From positions 496,001 to 560,000 of the forward strand of contig BCGQ01000006.1 of the NCBI GenBank assembly GCA_001599355.1: a stretch of DNA of 64,000 bases. Reading direction: 5' to 3'. The position numbers and the translations under genes are program-made. Positions 18,536-28,167 of this stretch are shown piece by piece (the first letter of the stretch is position 1; each line of letters starts with the position of its first letter). The stretch is from Nakazawaea peltata. Its lineage: Eukaryota > Ascomycota > Pichiomycetes > Alaninales > Pachysolenaceae. The notes under the pieces were generated by a model. That model saw only the letters and a program-made list of their open reading frames with translations, made no database searches and was not told where the DNA came from.

Positions 18536-20656
18536 TTATTTCTTGTGACGTTTAGTAGATGAGCCAGAAGAACCAGACTTTCTCTTGTTCTTATTATTAT
18601 TATCATCAGCATTAGCCCAATTCTTTTGAGTGGACTTGTGAGAAAGTCTGGTATAAACCATGAAATATGCACTAGTATTCTTTAACACCAGCAGTTCACT
18701 GGTCTGATTAATATATTCATCATCATAAGTAGCCCAAGTACCATCTGGTTGTCTGCAATGCAGGATATAATGGCCAGAACTGACCGATCTTCCTTCATGT
18801 ACCACGACAGAAGTTAATCTGTATCTGGTTGGTTCTTTATTAACGGTGAAATTAGTTAAATCCAAAGTGGAAGGGAAAGAAACACCAGTCTTTAACTTAC
18901 TACTTGAAGTTCCATTAAATCTGAATCTCTTCAAATGAATCAGCAAAGTTTCTGGTGATCTCTTTATCTTATTATGTTTAATGGCATTTGTACGTTGTTT
19001 ACATTTCTCGCAGATATACCCACTGGTCTCTTTCTTATCGGTCTTGATCAATTCGGGACTGAAAAAGTCATAAAGTGATTTTTTGATCGAGTATTTTTTA
19101 CTCCTCAATTCGTCATCATCTTCGTCTTCCGATTTCTTTCTTTTGTTGTCCAAATTTAAACTTAAATCGTAAAATTCTTGCTCAGTTTTGGAAACATGAC
19201 CACATTTCTTACAAGAAACTGACTGATCTAATAAACCACCAAATATATCATAGATAATACTTTCATTCAATTTGACACCTTTTGGAGTCGAATCTTCTTG
19301 CATTCTACTCATTAAAGACATGAAATATTCATGAGAATCCTCTTGTTGCCATTCAGACATCATACAGTTGATATCTTCTAATCTACGAATTAATTTACGA
19401 GGGTTGATCATTGTGATCTTACGACCCGAATCGTTATCTAATTGCCAAATCTTGGCACTCGTATCGGCAAAAGTTTTGGTCACTGAAGTGTTGGAAATGG
19501 TATCCGAAAGCTTATTATTATGCACGTCTCTGAGATAATGTTGAATCAGAGGAATATGAATGAACAGCTGTATCAGTGCGTTCATATAACACGTGACTCC
19601 TTGATTTACCAACCCTAAAGGATTTTTTTTCAATTTTTTCAAATCTCTCCAATTTTTGTAGATTCTATTGGAGTTATTAGATCCTCTATCGTTGTACAGT
19701 TCATCGATTTGGAAGAAGTCGGAATCTGGTAAATAAGCGGAAACTGTAGATGTCAGCACATCACCGACGATGGACTCTTTAGTGGTGTCATTCTCTTCTG
19801 GCGATGTTGGTGGAGTTGAGCTTGGCTTGTCATCTGCTTCTGGGGTTGGAGATAATGATTTCAAGCTTTTCTTTTTAGATATATCACTTTCTTCTAATTC
19901 TTCTTTTTCTGAATTTAATGTGTGATGACCTAATTCTAATGAAGAATCGGAAGCGACAGAATCGGCGTCAGAATCGGAATCACGATCAGAATCAGCCTCC
20001 TCCGAGTCATCGGATTCATCTTCGTCTTCTTCTTCTTCCTCATCTTGCTCATAATCATCATCATCACTCTCATCGTCATCCATCTGAATCTCAGGTGTCA
20101 GTTGTGCACTAGCTTCCACTGTAGTCTCTCTGCTCTCTTCTACACTAACAACCTCAAAATTACCATCTTCCTCATCCAGAGTCTGGTAATCCTCACCAGA
20201 AGAAACAGACGCAGAGTCGTCATTGCTGATTTCAGTCTGCTTCAATGCTTGTTCATGTTTCTGCTTCAATTTCTGTAAATGCTTAAGCTGCTTCTTCTCC
20301 AATTTTGTAGGGAATCGTTTACCTGTGTAAGCAGCCACCAGCTCAGCAATGGATTTGGGCTTAGATTTCATGTCTTCTGCCCGCTGGTGTTGTTGATGCT
20401 GAGATGATGCCGAAGATCCTTCTTGGTGTGCCGAAGTATTTTGTCCTTCTACGTCACTGTGCGAGAATGCGGAAAAAGATGCAAAAGATGATGGGGCAGG
20501 GGACGCGGATGGGGCCTTGAAAGTACGATATGAAGATGGGCGTACACTGCTGTTGATGTCGGAGCTCTTGGCTTTCACAAACGTTAATGGATCTCCTAAG
20601 AGCCTTTCTACAAGTGGGTTCTGATTCTTCTTATTTTGCTGCTCTCCTCGCAACAT
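18536..20656 (-). CDS. UBP10: Ubp10/Dot4-like ubiquitin-specific protease
   Basis: Deubiquitinase of the USP family, 706 residues; yeast Ubp10 removes ubiquitin from histone H2B and acts in silencing and the nucleolus. Residues 1-300 are disordered and strongly acidic (Asp/Glu/Ser runs at about 190-240), as in Ubp10. The catalytic core begins at NPLGLVNQGVTCYMN with nucleophile C356. Zinc-binding pairs CKKCG and CEKCK follow, and the His box is SSGHYILH (H629), then YDDEYI. With CTG as Ala the Cys box reads CYMN-A-A-IQ-A-FIHIP-A-IQHY, matching my memory of Ubp10. The tail is basic. Ubp10 rather than another USP is inferred from the acidic N-terminus and the Cys box. Confidence 0.82.
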   Translation of the reverse strand: MLRGEQQNKKNQNPLVERLLGDPLTFVKAKSSDINSSVRPSSYRTFKAPSASPAPSSFASFSAFSHSDVEGQNTSAHQEGSSASSQHQQHQRAEDMKSKPKSIAELVAAYTGKRFPTKLEKKQLKHLQKLKQKHEQALKQTEISNDDSASVSSGEDYQTLDEEDGNFEVVSVEESRETTVEASAQLTPEIQMDDDESDDDDYEQDEEEEEDEDESDDSEEADSDRDSDSDADSVASDSSLELGHHTLNSEKEELEESDISKKKSLKSLSPTPEADDKPSSTPPTSPEENDTTKESIVGDVLTSTVSAYLPDSDFFQIDELYNDRGSNNSNRIYKNWRDLKKLKKNPLGLVNQGVTCYMNALIQLFIHIPLIQHYLRDVHNNKLSDTISNTSVTKTFADTSAKIWQLDNDSGRKITMINPRKLIRRLEDINCMMSEWQQEDSHEYFMSLMSRMQEDSTPKGVKLNESIIYDIFGGLLDQSVSCKKCGHVSKTEQEFYDLSLNLDNKRKKSEDEDDDELRSKKYSIKKSLYDFFSPELIKTDKKETSGYICEKCKQRTNAIKHNKIKRSPETLLIHLKRFRFNGTSSSKLKTGVSFPSTLDLTNFTVNKEPTRYRLTSVVVHEGRSVSSGHYILHCRQPDGTWATYDDEYINQTSELLVLKNTSAYFMVYTRLSHKSTQKNWANADDNNNKNKRKSGSSGSSTKRHKK

Positions 20657-20790
20657 GGCTCTGATTTTTTACAAATCAACTATATTTTTTCCTTGGTTTA
20701 ACGCAATTCAAATAAATAGCAGAGGAATTGACATGGATGGGAAAAAAGAGAGGAAAAAAAAAACAGAAAAAGAAAAGAAAAAAAAACGCA

Positions 20791-20802
20791 GAAAAATTTT
20801 TT
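20791..20802. promoter_or_regulatory. RRPE-like element between UBP10-like gene and SWT21
   Basis: GAAAAATTTTTT lies in the 213-bp divergent promoter next to a long A/G-rich tract (20744-20790). It resembles the RRPE core; Ubp10 has nucleolar roles, so regulation of that gene is possible but not shown. Confidence 0.3.
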
Positions 20803-20869
20803 GGTTTCGATTAGAAAATTTTGCAGATCAAACTTTGATTACTGTTTAGGGAAGGTACTGTGATAGGAA

Positions 20870-22045
20870 ATGTGTAGGAGTGATGGGGGTGAGCGAGGGG
20901 GTGAGGAAGGGGGTGATAAGATGGAGGAGCAGAGAGATGATGAGTCTGGAAGACACGACACAACAATACCCAGAATTGGAGCAGTATTCAAGGATCAAGA
21001 ACATGGAAATTTAACATTTCCTCGTTCTGTTGAATGGACAAATGATGGTAAACATATTATTTCTATTCATGATGATTTTAAGGTGAGGGTTTTTAATATT
21101 GAAGGGCAAGAATATGGGGAGGGCGACAGCATGGAACAGGAAAGTTGTAAGGAATCTATGAATCCAATTGAGTCTCAATCTTTGAACACTTTAGATACCT
21201 CAATTTCTTGTATCTCCTTCCCCTCGTCAATTCAAGCCCATTCCATTAACCCCTCCTTCTCATCTCTGCCCTACTCTCAAACAATGTTAGTTTCTAGGAG
21301 GGGAATTCCTATCAACCTTGTGGATCTCTCTGACAACGGGGTTATTCGAGCATTTAATTTTGAAGACAACACCCGTCATAAAGCCCGACTGGATCTGAGC
21401 CTGATTCAATTTTTAAAAGATGAACCACAATGCTTCTTACTGGCGTCCTTCTCTCAACTAAGTCTTTTTAATATCGAACGTAAAGATCTGGTTATGAGTT
21501 ACTATTTTAACAGAGAATTCCAGACATCAGCTATGTGTTCTCTACGAAACTCTTGTATAGCTGTAGGTTCATTCACTAATAATCTCGCACTTTTTGATCC
21601 TTACAGCAACTCGATTACCCATTGGTCTCATTTGGACTCAATTGGGGGTGTCATGCAAATTTTAGAGTCGAATAATTCAAATCTCTTATACATTGTGGGA
21701 AGGGAAGCGAATTATATTCCTATTTTAGACTTGAGAATGGGGTTACGGCAGAGTGGATCTCTAAGAAGTTGGGATCACGTTCAGTCTGATACAGCTAATA
21801 AGAATCAAAGATTATACTGTGATATTTCTTCATCTTTTGTCGCACCTGGACCCCAAGGGACAATTCAAGTATGGGAGGACTCAGAATTAGGAATTGATTG
21901 TGATCCAGATCTTTTGAGTCTTGATCAGTCGTCAGATCCTGTAACTGGTGTTCTGTTCAGCTCATCTGGTACTCTATGTACTACTTCTGGATCTAGATTT
22001 AATTCATCAAATTGCAAGATTTCATTATATAATTATATGCATTAG
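20870..22045 (+). CDS. SWT21: Swt21-like WD40 protein (WRAP53/TCAB1 family)
   Basis: WD40 protein of 391 residues that I assign to the Swt21/WRAP53 family; in S. cerevisiae Swt21 (357 residues) associates with pre-mRNA splicing factors. The matching blocks are FPRSVEWTNDGKHIIS near residue 50, IAVGSFTNNLALFD in the middle, GGVMQIL and a late VTGVLFSSSGTLCTTSG with the ending CKISLYNY. The first ATG (20870) gives a Gly/Glu-rich lead-in; the ATG at 20921 (MEEQRDDESG) is a reasonable alternative start. Its stop codon overlaps the stop of RRI1 on the other strand by four bases. The nearby MSL1 and 27K genes are also splicing-related, but I see no sign they are co-regulated. Confidence 0.75.
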   Translation: MCRSDGGERGGEEGGDKMEEQRDDESGRHDTTIPRIGAVFKDQEHGNLTFPRSVEWTNDGKHIISIHDDFKVRVFNIEGQEYGEGDSMEQESCKESMNPIESQSLNTLDTSISCISFPSSIQAHSINPSFSSLPYSQTMLVSRRGIPINLVDLSDNGVIRAFNFEDNTRHKARLDLSLIQFLKDEPQCFLLASFSQLSLFNIERKDLVMSYYFNREFQTSAMCSLRNSCIAVGSFTNNLALFDPYSNSITHWSHLDSIGGVMQILESNNSNLLYIVGREANYIPILDLRMGLRQSGSLRSWDHVQSDTANKNQRLYCDISSSFVAPGPQGTIQVWEDSELGIDCDPDLLSLDQSSDPVTGVLFSSSGTLCTTSGSRFNSSNCKISLYNYMH

Positions 22046-23478
22046 TTTGACTCATTTGACATTCCGAATAAATTCCGTTGAAGTTGAATATTCAAAAGCC
22101 TTGATAAGTTCAGGACAGCTATCTCACCTCCTTCGGCCTCAATCTCCGTGAGTTGTTGCACATTAAATATACCTGACATTTCCTTCCAGAGAGCCTTACG
22201 ACGTTCTGCCGATAAGAGAGAGGCGAGTCTTTTAGTCTTCTGTTCTTCAGTTTCCTCGATTTCTTCATTCTCTTGTACATTTTCTTCTTTCTTTTCATCT
22301 TCTACCTCAACATCACTGGCATCTTGAAGTGAAGTCAATTCCTCAACTTCACTCTCGGAATTCTGATCGGATGATGATCCGGATATGCCCACAGAAGACG
22401 AGATTTCGGAGTTTTCGTTTCCTTGCGTCTTAGGCTGTGTTTTACGATATCCATTATTAACCACTACACTCGGTAATTTCTGATCATGCAATTTCCTGGC
22501 AATCCCAAGAATCTTATTCAGTTCCAGACTGTCTAGCTTCGGATTGGATTGACCTTTTTTCAATAATTCTCGTTCAGACCCAACTGTAATATGGTTTTTC
22601 AATAAAGAAGATTGCAAGATATTCTGATCAGTTAGAGTCTTGTATATCCTAACATTGAGAGAATAATACTTGTCATGATGTACACCGTAATCTCTTGACT
22701 TCCCTTGATCTGTCTTCCTTTGATGACTTATAGTCGAATTATCCGGGATAGTTCTGAAGGCTCCGATTTCCAATCTCTGAGAATGTACTGTTCTTTCGGG
22801 ATCTACAACGATCAGTAAATATGGATCCTGGAATTGTTGATTCAACTCCTGTGTAGCCACATCGATACCACTAAGCCAGCACCCATAACCTGGATGAGAA
22901 TGATACCATCCCACAATGTTCTCCCGACGTCCTGTCTGTTTCAAAGTATCTAAATATTGTACCATAAACTCGTACAGTTCACTCTGAGCATTAACCCTTG
23001 TCTCGGTTCCTTGTACTGGCAAGGGATAACAATCCATTACCACTATGCAATTCAGGAATACCTTACCAGTTAGCATTCCCATGATCTCAATGGAGCCACC
23101 AGATCTCGCATGTGTACTCATTTTCATCAGCAGTAACGATGATACATATGCCGTTTGGAAGTATTGAGGATCAGATTTCCATGGCCGGGTCAGTAAAACC
23201 ACAGAATCCGAGTCTTGCTGGTGAATAAACTGAGCAATCTCTTGTTCAGACATATCAGAAAACAGATGTGGGATCTCATCGTCGGGAATAGAGTCTGGAT
23301 CACCAAAAGGTCCGCCAGCTGTGGCGTTCTCGCTATGATTCTGAGACCCCCGGAGATAATCATGTGGAAGCAGTACCAATTCTTTATCCAGTTTCAGTTG
23401 TTCGATTCGTCTGGTGACTATTTGTGATACATCATATGCCAATTGACATATTGACAGAGTTTGAGGTTGATTGGACAT
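22042..23478 (-). CDS. RRI1: COP9 signalosome subunit 5 (Csn5/Rri1), JAMM isopeptidase
   Basis: Catalytic subunit of the COP9 signalosome, removing Nedd8/Rub1 from cullins; 478 residues. The MPN+ domain covers about 105-260. The zinc site is complete: E131 in SIEIMG, H193 and H195 in WYHSHPGYGCWLSGID, D206. KMSTHARSGG and VDPERT are family signatures. CTG CTG gives SSL-AA-MKM just before STHARSGG, close to the Ala-rich helix of human CSN5. The C-terminal third contains a Ser/Glu-rich acidic insert (about 355-415) and a final helical region. The 3' end overlaps SWT21 by four bases, so the two convergent genes have no spacer. Confidence 0.93.
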   Translation of the reverse strand: MSNQPQTLSICQLAYDVSQIVTRRIEQLKLDKELVLLPHDYLRGSQNHSENATAGGPFGDPDSIPDDEIPHLFSDMSEQEIAQFIHQQDSDSVVLLTRPWKSDPQYFQTAYVSSLLLMKMSTHARSGGSIEIMGMLTGKVFLNCIVVMDCYPLPVQGTETRVNAQSELYEFMVQYLDTLKQTGRRENIVGWYHSHPGYGCWLSGIDVATQELNQQFQDPYLLIVVDPERTVHSQRLEIGAFRTIPDNSTISHQRKTDQGKSRDYGVHHDKYYSLNVRIYKTLTDQNILQSSLLKNHITVGSERELLKKGQSNPKLDSLELNKILGIARKLHDQKLPSVVVNNGYRKTQPKTQGNENSEISSSVGISGSSSDQNSESEVEELTSLQDASDVEVEDEKKEENVQENEEIEETEEQKTKRLASLLSAERRKALWKEMSGIFNVQQLTEIEAEGGEIAVLNLSRLLNIQLQRNLFGMSNESN

Positions 23479-23769
23479 TGCTCTGCATCAACGGTAGGTT
23501 GATGGCGTGGTGGAGGTGCTTGATGAAGTAGGGATGGAATTAATTCGTAGATTGCTGAGATTGGAAGGGAAGAAAAAAAGGGGTGGAGGGGGAGCGAAAG
23601 GGGGGAAATCTGGAAGGAAAAGGGGTGATGCACAGGGTGATGGCAGAGGAGAGGAAAAGAAAGAGGGCGGAAGAGAAAAGAAGTGTGAAAAGAGAACTTC
23701 AAAAAGAAAGGATGGGAGGGGATGGGCGGAGTTTAGTGAAGATGCAGTCTGGTGAGGCAGAAAGATCTT
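23479..23769. other. Purine-rich spacer upstream of RRI1
   Basis: The segment 23555-23750 is very rich in A and G on the + strand. It yields several overlapping open frames of Arg/Lys/Gly/Glu that are composition artefacts. It is the RRI1 promoter and the 3' flank of the RRM gene. Confidence 0.5.
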
Positions 23770-24783
23770 TCACTTAGCTCTTATCATTTCACTTTCAATC
23801 TCAGGAGACGTCATCATATCACTCTCATTTGTTTCTGACATCTGGAATGAATTAGTAAATGATGATTTCCTCGATTCCGGGTCTTTAGATTTCCGTTTAG
23901 GAAAGATAGGTGGGGGTGCTAAGACGAAATCTGGTTTGGTCGAACATTTGAATCGAATTGTTCTAGAATTACCCACTTTTATAACTGTTGAAAGGAATGG
24001 ATGATTGTTTTCTGATTGGATCGCCGTTACTGCTGATTCTTTAGTTTCAAATTTGATAATAGCCAATTTCTTCTTAGGCATTGGGATAAGATCAAGGAAT
24101 AAGATATTCCCATAGACAGAAAATCTCCTTAAAATATCACATCTAGTGACGTGTAATCCCAAATTGAAGACCCCAATAGTGCATTCATCATCAGAATTCT
24201 TGAGATCTACTTCTGTATTTTGAACCCATTGCACTTTATATTGTGAAGATTTAGTTAAAGCACTAAACAGTTGTACTGCATCTTGTCTATAAACAAATCT
24301 CCCAAACCATGCAGTATGAGATTTGTATTTTGATCTTGAGAGAGTAAAATCGGAACCAACTAAATTCTCAATTTGACCAAACTTCCCTAAAATATGCAGA
24401 GCTTCTTGTTCCCTCATCCCTATTCCATCCGATCTACAAATATACACAGTTCTGTTTACTTTAGCCATTTCGCAACGAACAGGTCGTCCATTAACAATAG
24501 CGCCATTACCCTTGATAAGAGCTTCTTGTGCCTCTGTCTCATTCGAATACTGTACAAATGCATACGGATGCTCATAAACATCCCTCAATACTTTAACGCT
24601 AAGTAAAAACCCCCATTGCGCAAAAAGCGCCGCAAGACTTCCACAGAGTGACTTATCAGTATCACCTACATTGAGACTTGCAACAAATAAACAAGCTGAA
24701 GGTCGAGGCCTCGGCCATTTGGATTTCTCAGGTTCCATCAATTTTCCAATTTTACTATTACCTCCTATTGTTACCATCTCCAT
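23770..24783 (-). CDS. Rim4-like RRM RNA-binding protein
   Basis: RNA-binding protein of 337 residues with two or three RRM units. The first RRM is at residues about 30-108: ACLFVASLNVG as RNP2, HPYAFVQYSN as RNP1, then GRPVRCEMAKVNRTVYIC, a linkage I associate with fungal Rim4, a meiotic translational regulator. A second, degenerate RRM follows (about 112-190), and a third at 200-285 with TIGVFNLG and KKLAIIKFET. The tail is Ser/Lys-rich. The start is the ATG at 24783, with a second ATG two codons later. The Rim4 link comes from motif memory only, so no symbol is given. It shares a 285-bp divergent promoter with a zinc-cluster factor. Confidence 0.7.
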   Translation of the reverse strand: MEMVTIGGNSKIGKLMEPEKSKWPRPRPSACLFVASLNVGDTDKSLCGSLAALFAQWGFLLSVKVLRDVYEHPYAFVQYSNETEAQEALIKGNGAIVNGRPVRCEMAKVNRTVYICRSDGIGMREQEALHILGKFGQIENLVGSDFTLSRSKYKSHTAWFGRFVYRQDAVQLFSALTKSSQYKVQWVQNTEVDLKNSDDECTIGVFNLGLHVTRCDILRRFSVYGNILFLDLIPMPKKKLAIIKFETKESAVTAIQSENNHPFLSTVIKVGNSRTIRFKCSTKPDFVLAPPPIFPKRKSKDPESRKSSFTNSFQMSETNESDMMTSPEIESEMIRAK

Positions 24784-24846
24784 TCAATTCCCCATATAAA
24801 ATTTATATACCTCATTTGTGTCAAAAGTACTAACACACTCTAAAAT

Positions 24847-24856
24847 CCCAAATAGG
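24847..24856. promoter_or_regulatory. MCM1-like box CCCAAATAGG
   Basis: The site fits the Mcm1 consensus CCYWWWNNGG and lies in the divergent promoter of the Rim4-like and zinc-cluster genes. The same 13-mer CCCAAATAGGAAG occurs at 5227 upstream of PSR1. Confidence 0.3.
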
Positions 24857-25068
24857 AAGGTGCGCTGAAGTGCGGCAATTATTTTTGAGTGCTCGGCAAC
24901 TATAACTCATTACTCATATTGAAAGTTAGTCGACTTCAGAGCAAGGCTACGGAGTTTGGAGATCCAGATATTAGTCTGAGGGAATAAAAGCTGTTGATAT
25001 CACGAGTTTCGTTTCAAATTTGAAATTCTTGTGTTGCTCCTTGTGTTTCTCCATACCCAAAGTAAGAG

Positions 25069-27873
25069 ATGGTGGTCGATATTGGATCGTCTTCAAATAC
25101 TTCACCAGATGATATGAATCATTCTGATGGACATGATCATAAGAGGATCCGCAGAGTTGCAAAGGCGTGTATTCGTTGTCATTCTAGGAAGGTGAAATGT
25201 GATGGGCAAGTACCGTGTTCTCGCTGTGTCAAAGAGCGGAAGTCTTGTGAATTCGAGAAGGAACCAAAGCCAAGAAGACCTCGTAGAACTAAGGCTGAAA
25301 TTTTGCTGGAAAGAGAGATGAAATCTAATCTGGAAAGGTCTAGTTTGCTTGTGTCATTGGGGCAACCACCGGCTAATAGGTTTTTAGCGGAGAAAATGGC
25401 GGTAAATCAACCGAAACTGCTGGATGATTCGACTACTCCCGATTTGATAGCCGCATCTATTCTTCAACAAGCATCGTACAAGAGGCAAGCTAATCATACC
25501 GACTCTCTTACGAAATCTCGTTGTTTGTCTCATCCCTCTAATCTTTCCCAACTTTCCTTCACCATTTTCTCTCCAAGAGGTTTAAGATGGTTAATACAAC
25601 AGCTTAAACTTGGAGATGAAAAAGAGTCATATAAACTAGTCCGTGCGTTCCAAGCTGCTCTGTTCTTCTTCCATAGAGCATATAATGGCCTGCTTTCTGT
25701 TTGGATCGAACCTGTTTTCGAATTGACTCCATTACCAGGCGAGGCCTGTTGTGCCTCTTTAACTCTGCACTATTTCGAAGGCCCATTCCCCTTCTCTTCT
25801 ATAGTTTCTCAGGATTATATCGAAGGGCTTCTTGATAGATATTTCAAGCTGCCTGTTTCTAAAGATCACCTTCCCCTTGGATATTCGGAATTGATGATCT
25901 TAAACCTTATTGTGTTACTCGGGATTTTAACCAAAGCCGAAAGAAGACTGAGATCTCCAGAAGGAACTTTCTTCAGTTATACACAAGAGGAGTTATTTAA
26001 AGTGCAAGATCAGATCATCAAGAATGTGATTTACCTTTACCAGAGAATCATGGTCACCGGCGATGGTATCGTTGGTGTCACTCTGTTGTTACTTTTGATC
26101 CAGTATTCTCAATTTTTACCTCTGAGAACAAACTCTTATTATATGTTGATATCTACAGCTGTACGGTTTGCCCAAGAAATGGGTTTACATAGAAGAGAAC
26201 TGTATTATTCACTTTCTTTGGGTGAAGCCAAACAACATGTCATGCTGTGGTGGGCCTGTTATTATTATGATAAGTTATATTGTTTAGTCTCTGGTAAACC
26301 TCCAATTATTAATGATGAAGATGTCTCGGCAATTTATCCAGCCGATGTGGTAAAAGCCGGACTTTATTTGAATAGCTCGGGATCCAAACCCGATGAATTG
26401 TTGAATTCCGTAATCATGATGGTCAAATCTCCTTCTAGCTCCACTTTATTACAAGATATTAGAGATACGGATCTTCGTCAAGTTCCATCTCAAAATATCG
26501 AGAATATCATTCTTAAGTTATTCCCCCTTCCAACTGCCGAGATTACCAGATTGACGGCATTCTTATTGACAGAATTAACAAGAATCGGGTCCAAGCTTTT
26601 CAAACAATTCTTGTCTCCAGGAATAGCTTCATTACCTCATAATATGGCTGATCATCTTCTGAAACTTGAAGAATTAAATCAGGATTTAGAAGCTTGGGTG
26701 TTAACTGTACCAAATTCGATAAGACCTTGGAAGGATATCGACCGTGCTGAGTTGGGAATTCTGATTGATAACATTTACATCAACCAAGAGTTAACTTTCT
26801 TACATCTTTCCTATTATAATATGGTGATGTTATTGAATAAACTGGCCACCACTTCATTCTTACAAGAACGTCACATTATTGACTCGAAAATGAATGTTAA
26901 TTTGAAGAAGGCCTCATATTTAAGGGCATCTCGTGCTGCTGTTAAGACTTTAGAATTATCTACAAAAGCCTACGAATTAAGTCCAGGAGGTCTCAGATTC
27001 CTGTTCCGGATCATGAAATTCCCATTGAATGCGATTTTAATGTTGTTCTCATATTGTCTTGTTGACCCATCACCTGAGAGTGTCGAAAACTATACAGAAT
27101 TGATTGTTAGATCGGTAAGAGAGTTCTCCAATTTCAAAAAACAAGTCACCGACGAGCAATGGCCCCAATATACTCCGTTATATACGTTGTTATCTTTGAT
27201 TCTGTTGATGGTGGCCAAATTATGCCGGGAGAAACGTGGAACCTACGATATTTTCGAAGATAGCGACTTAAATGATTTTATCAACTTAGTAGAGAGGGAA
27301 GTTGCCAATTGGAAGCCTTTTGACAGCAAGATTGAGTGCCCAATGAGAAATGATGTGTATACATTAAATCACGCATCCAAAATTGTACCCCCATTGTTCA
27401 GCTGCGCTAATATTAACGGAGTCCATGGAAAATTCATCACTCCAGATCTGGACTCTGTAAGTGTCAGGACTAGTACCAATTCGGAGTCCCCGTCCGGCTT
27501 AGGGCCTAATAATAATTTGCCTGCGTTTTTCTTAAAAACGGAGCAAACTGGTGCTGGAATTAGGGGTAATTTTATGAACCCACTGAACCAGGGGAATATG
27601 CCACTGGTGGCCCCGTCAATTCCAACAACAAATTCAGTTGATTCGGTCCCACCATCCACGGCAGAGCCATTATCATCGGCTACTCAGTTTTTAGATGCTC
27701 TTCAGTCCAACATAGATGATAATTTCTTATTTGAAAATTTAGAATTCCAAGATAATGGTTATTTATATCAGAATATGTTCAATTTGCCATATACGTTTAT
27801 AGATAATAAGTCGAGGTATGACATTCCAGGTACTCCTGGGTTGGGTGAGGATAGTTATTTTGGGGGGAAATGA
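25069..27873 (+). CDS. Zn2Cys6 zinc-cluster transcription factor
   Basis: Fungal binuclear-cluster transcription factor of 934 residues. The cluster is C34-x2-C37-x6-C44-x5-C50-x2-C53-x6-C60 (ACIRCHSRKVKCDGQVPCSR), followed by a basic linker KEPKPRRPRRTKAE. A fungal-specific middle homology region spans about 220-640, with the typical RFAQEMGLHRRE block followed by HVMLWWACYYYDKLYC. The C-terminal 150 residues are Asn/Pro/Ser-rich and probably hold the activation domain. The start is the ATG at 25069. The regulated genes cannot be read from the sequence, and I do not recognise a specific orthologue. It shares its promoter with the Rim4-like gene and converges on GPA2. Confidence 0.9.
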   Translation: MVVDIGSSSNTSPDDMNHSDGHDHKRIRRVAKACIRCHSRKVKCDGQVPCSRCVKERKSCEFEKEPKPRRPRRTKAEILLEREMKSNLERSSLLVSLGQPPANRFLAEKMAVNQPKLLDDSTTPDLIAASILQQASYKRQANHTDSLTKSRCLSHPSNLSQLSFTIFSPRGLRWLIQQLKLGDEKESYKLVRAFQAALFFFHRAYNGLLSVWIEPVFELTPLPGEACCASLTLHYFEGPFPFSSIVSQDYIEGLLDRYFKLPVSKDHLPLGYSELMILNLIVLLGILTKAERRLRSPEGTFFSYTQEELFKVQDQIIKNVIYLYQRIMVTGDGIVGVTLLLLLIQYSQFLPLRTNSYYMLISTAVRFAQEMGLHRRELYYSLSLGEAKQHVMLWWACYYYDKLYCLVSGKPPIINDEDVSAIYPADVVKAGLYLNSSGSKPDELLNSVIMMVKSPSSSTLLQDIRDTDLRQVPSQNIENIILKLFPLPTAEITRLTAFLLTELTRIGSKLFKQFLSPGIASLPHNMADHLLKLEELNQDLEAWVLTVPNSIRPWKDIDRAELGILIDNIYINQELTFLHLSYYNMVMLLNKLATTSFLQERHIIDSKMNVNLKKASYLRASRAAVKTLELSTKAYELSPGGLRFLFRIMKFPLNAILMLFSYCLVDPSPESVENYTELIVRSVREFSNFKKQVTDEQWPQYTPLYTLLSLILLMVAKLCREKRGTYDIFEDSDLNDFINLVEREVANWKPFDSKIECPMRNDVYTLNHASKIVPPLFSCANINGVHGKFITPDLDSVSVRTSTNSESPSGLGPNNNLPAFFLKTEQTGAGIRGNFMNPLNQGNMPLVAPSIPTTNSVDSVPPSTAEPLSSATQFLDALQSNIDDNFLFENLEFQDNGYLYQNMFNLPYTFIDNKSRYDIPGTPGLGEDSYFGGK

Positions 27874-28167
27874 AGTGAAGGTGATTATTTATAAGTTTAA
27901 TTTATTATGGTATATGAAGTTGAGTAGATTATGTGTGTAGTCAAAATTGTACTGGGCTGATAAAGATACTGCGGCTCTTGTCTGGTGTCTGGTCTGGTCT
28001 AGAATCTGGTACCTGGGTCCGATAGCTGGTTCCGATACAATATCTGTTAAATAGTAGAAGATATTCCGAACAATTAGGAATAAAGTCGTGCACAAATTCC
28101 CAAAGCATACATAATCCTACTACATCCTCTAAACTCTCTTTAGTCCATCGATAGTCATACATTATAC

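Noticed and set aside
23418-23777. Arg/Lys/Gly-rich and Pro/Ser-rich frames upstream of RRI1
   Set aside because: Products of a purine-rich tract; no ATG context or similarity.
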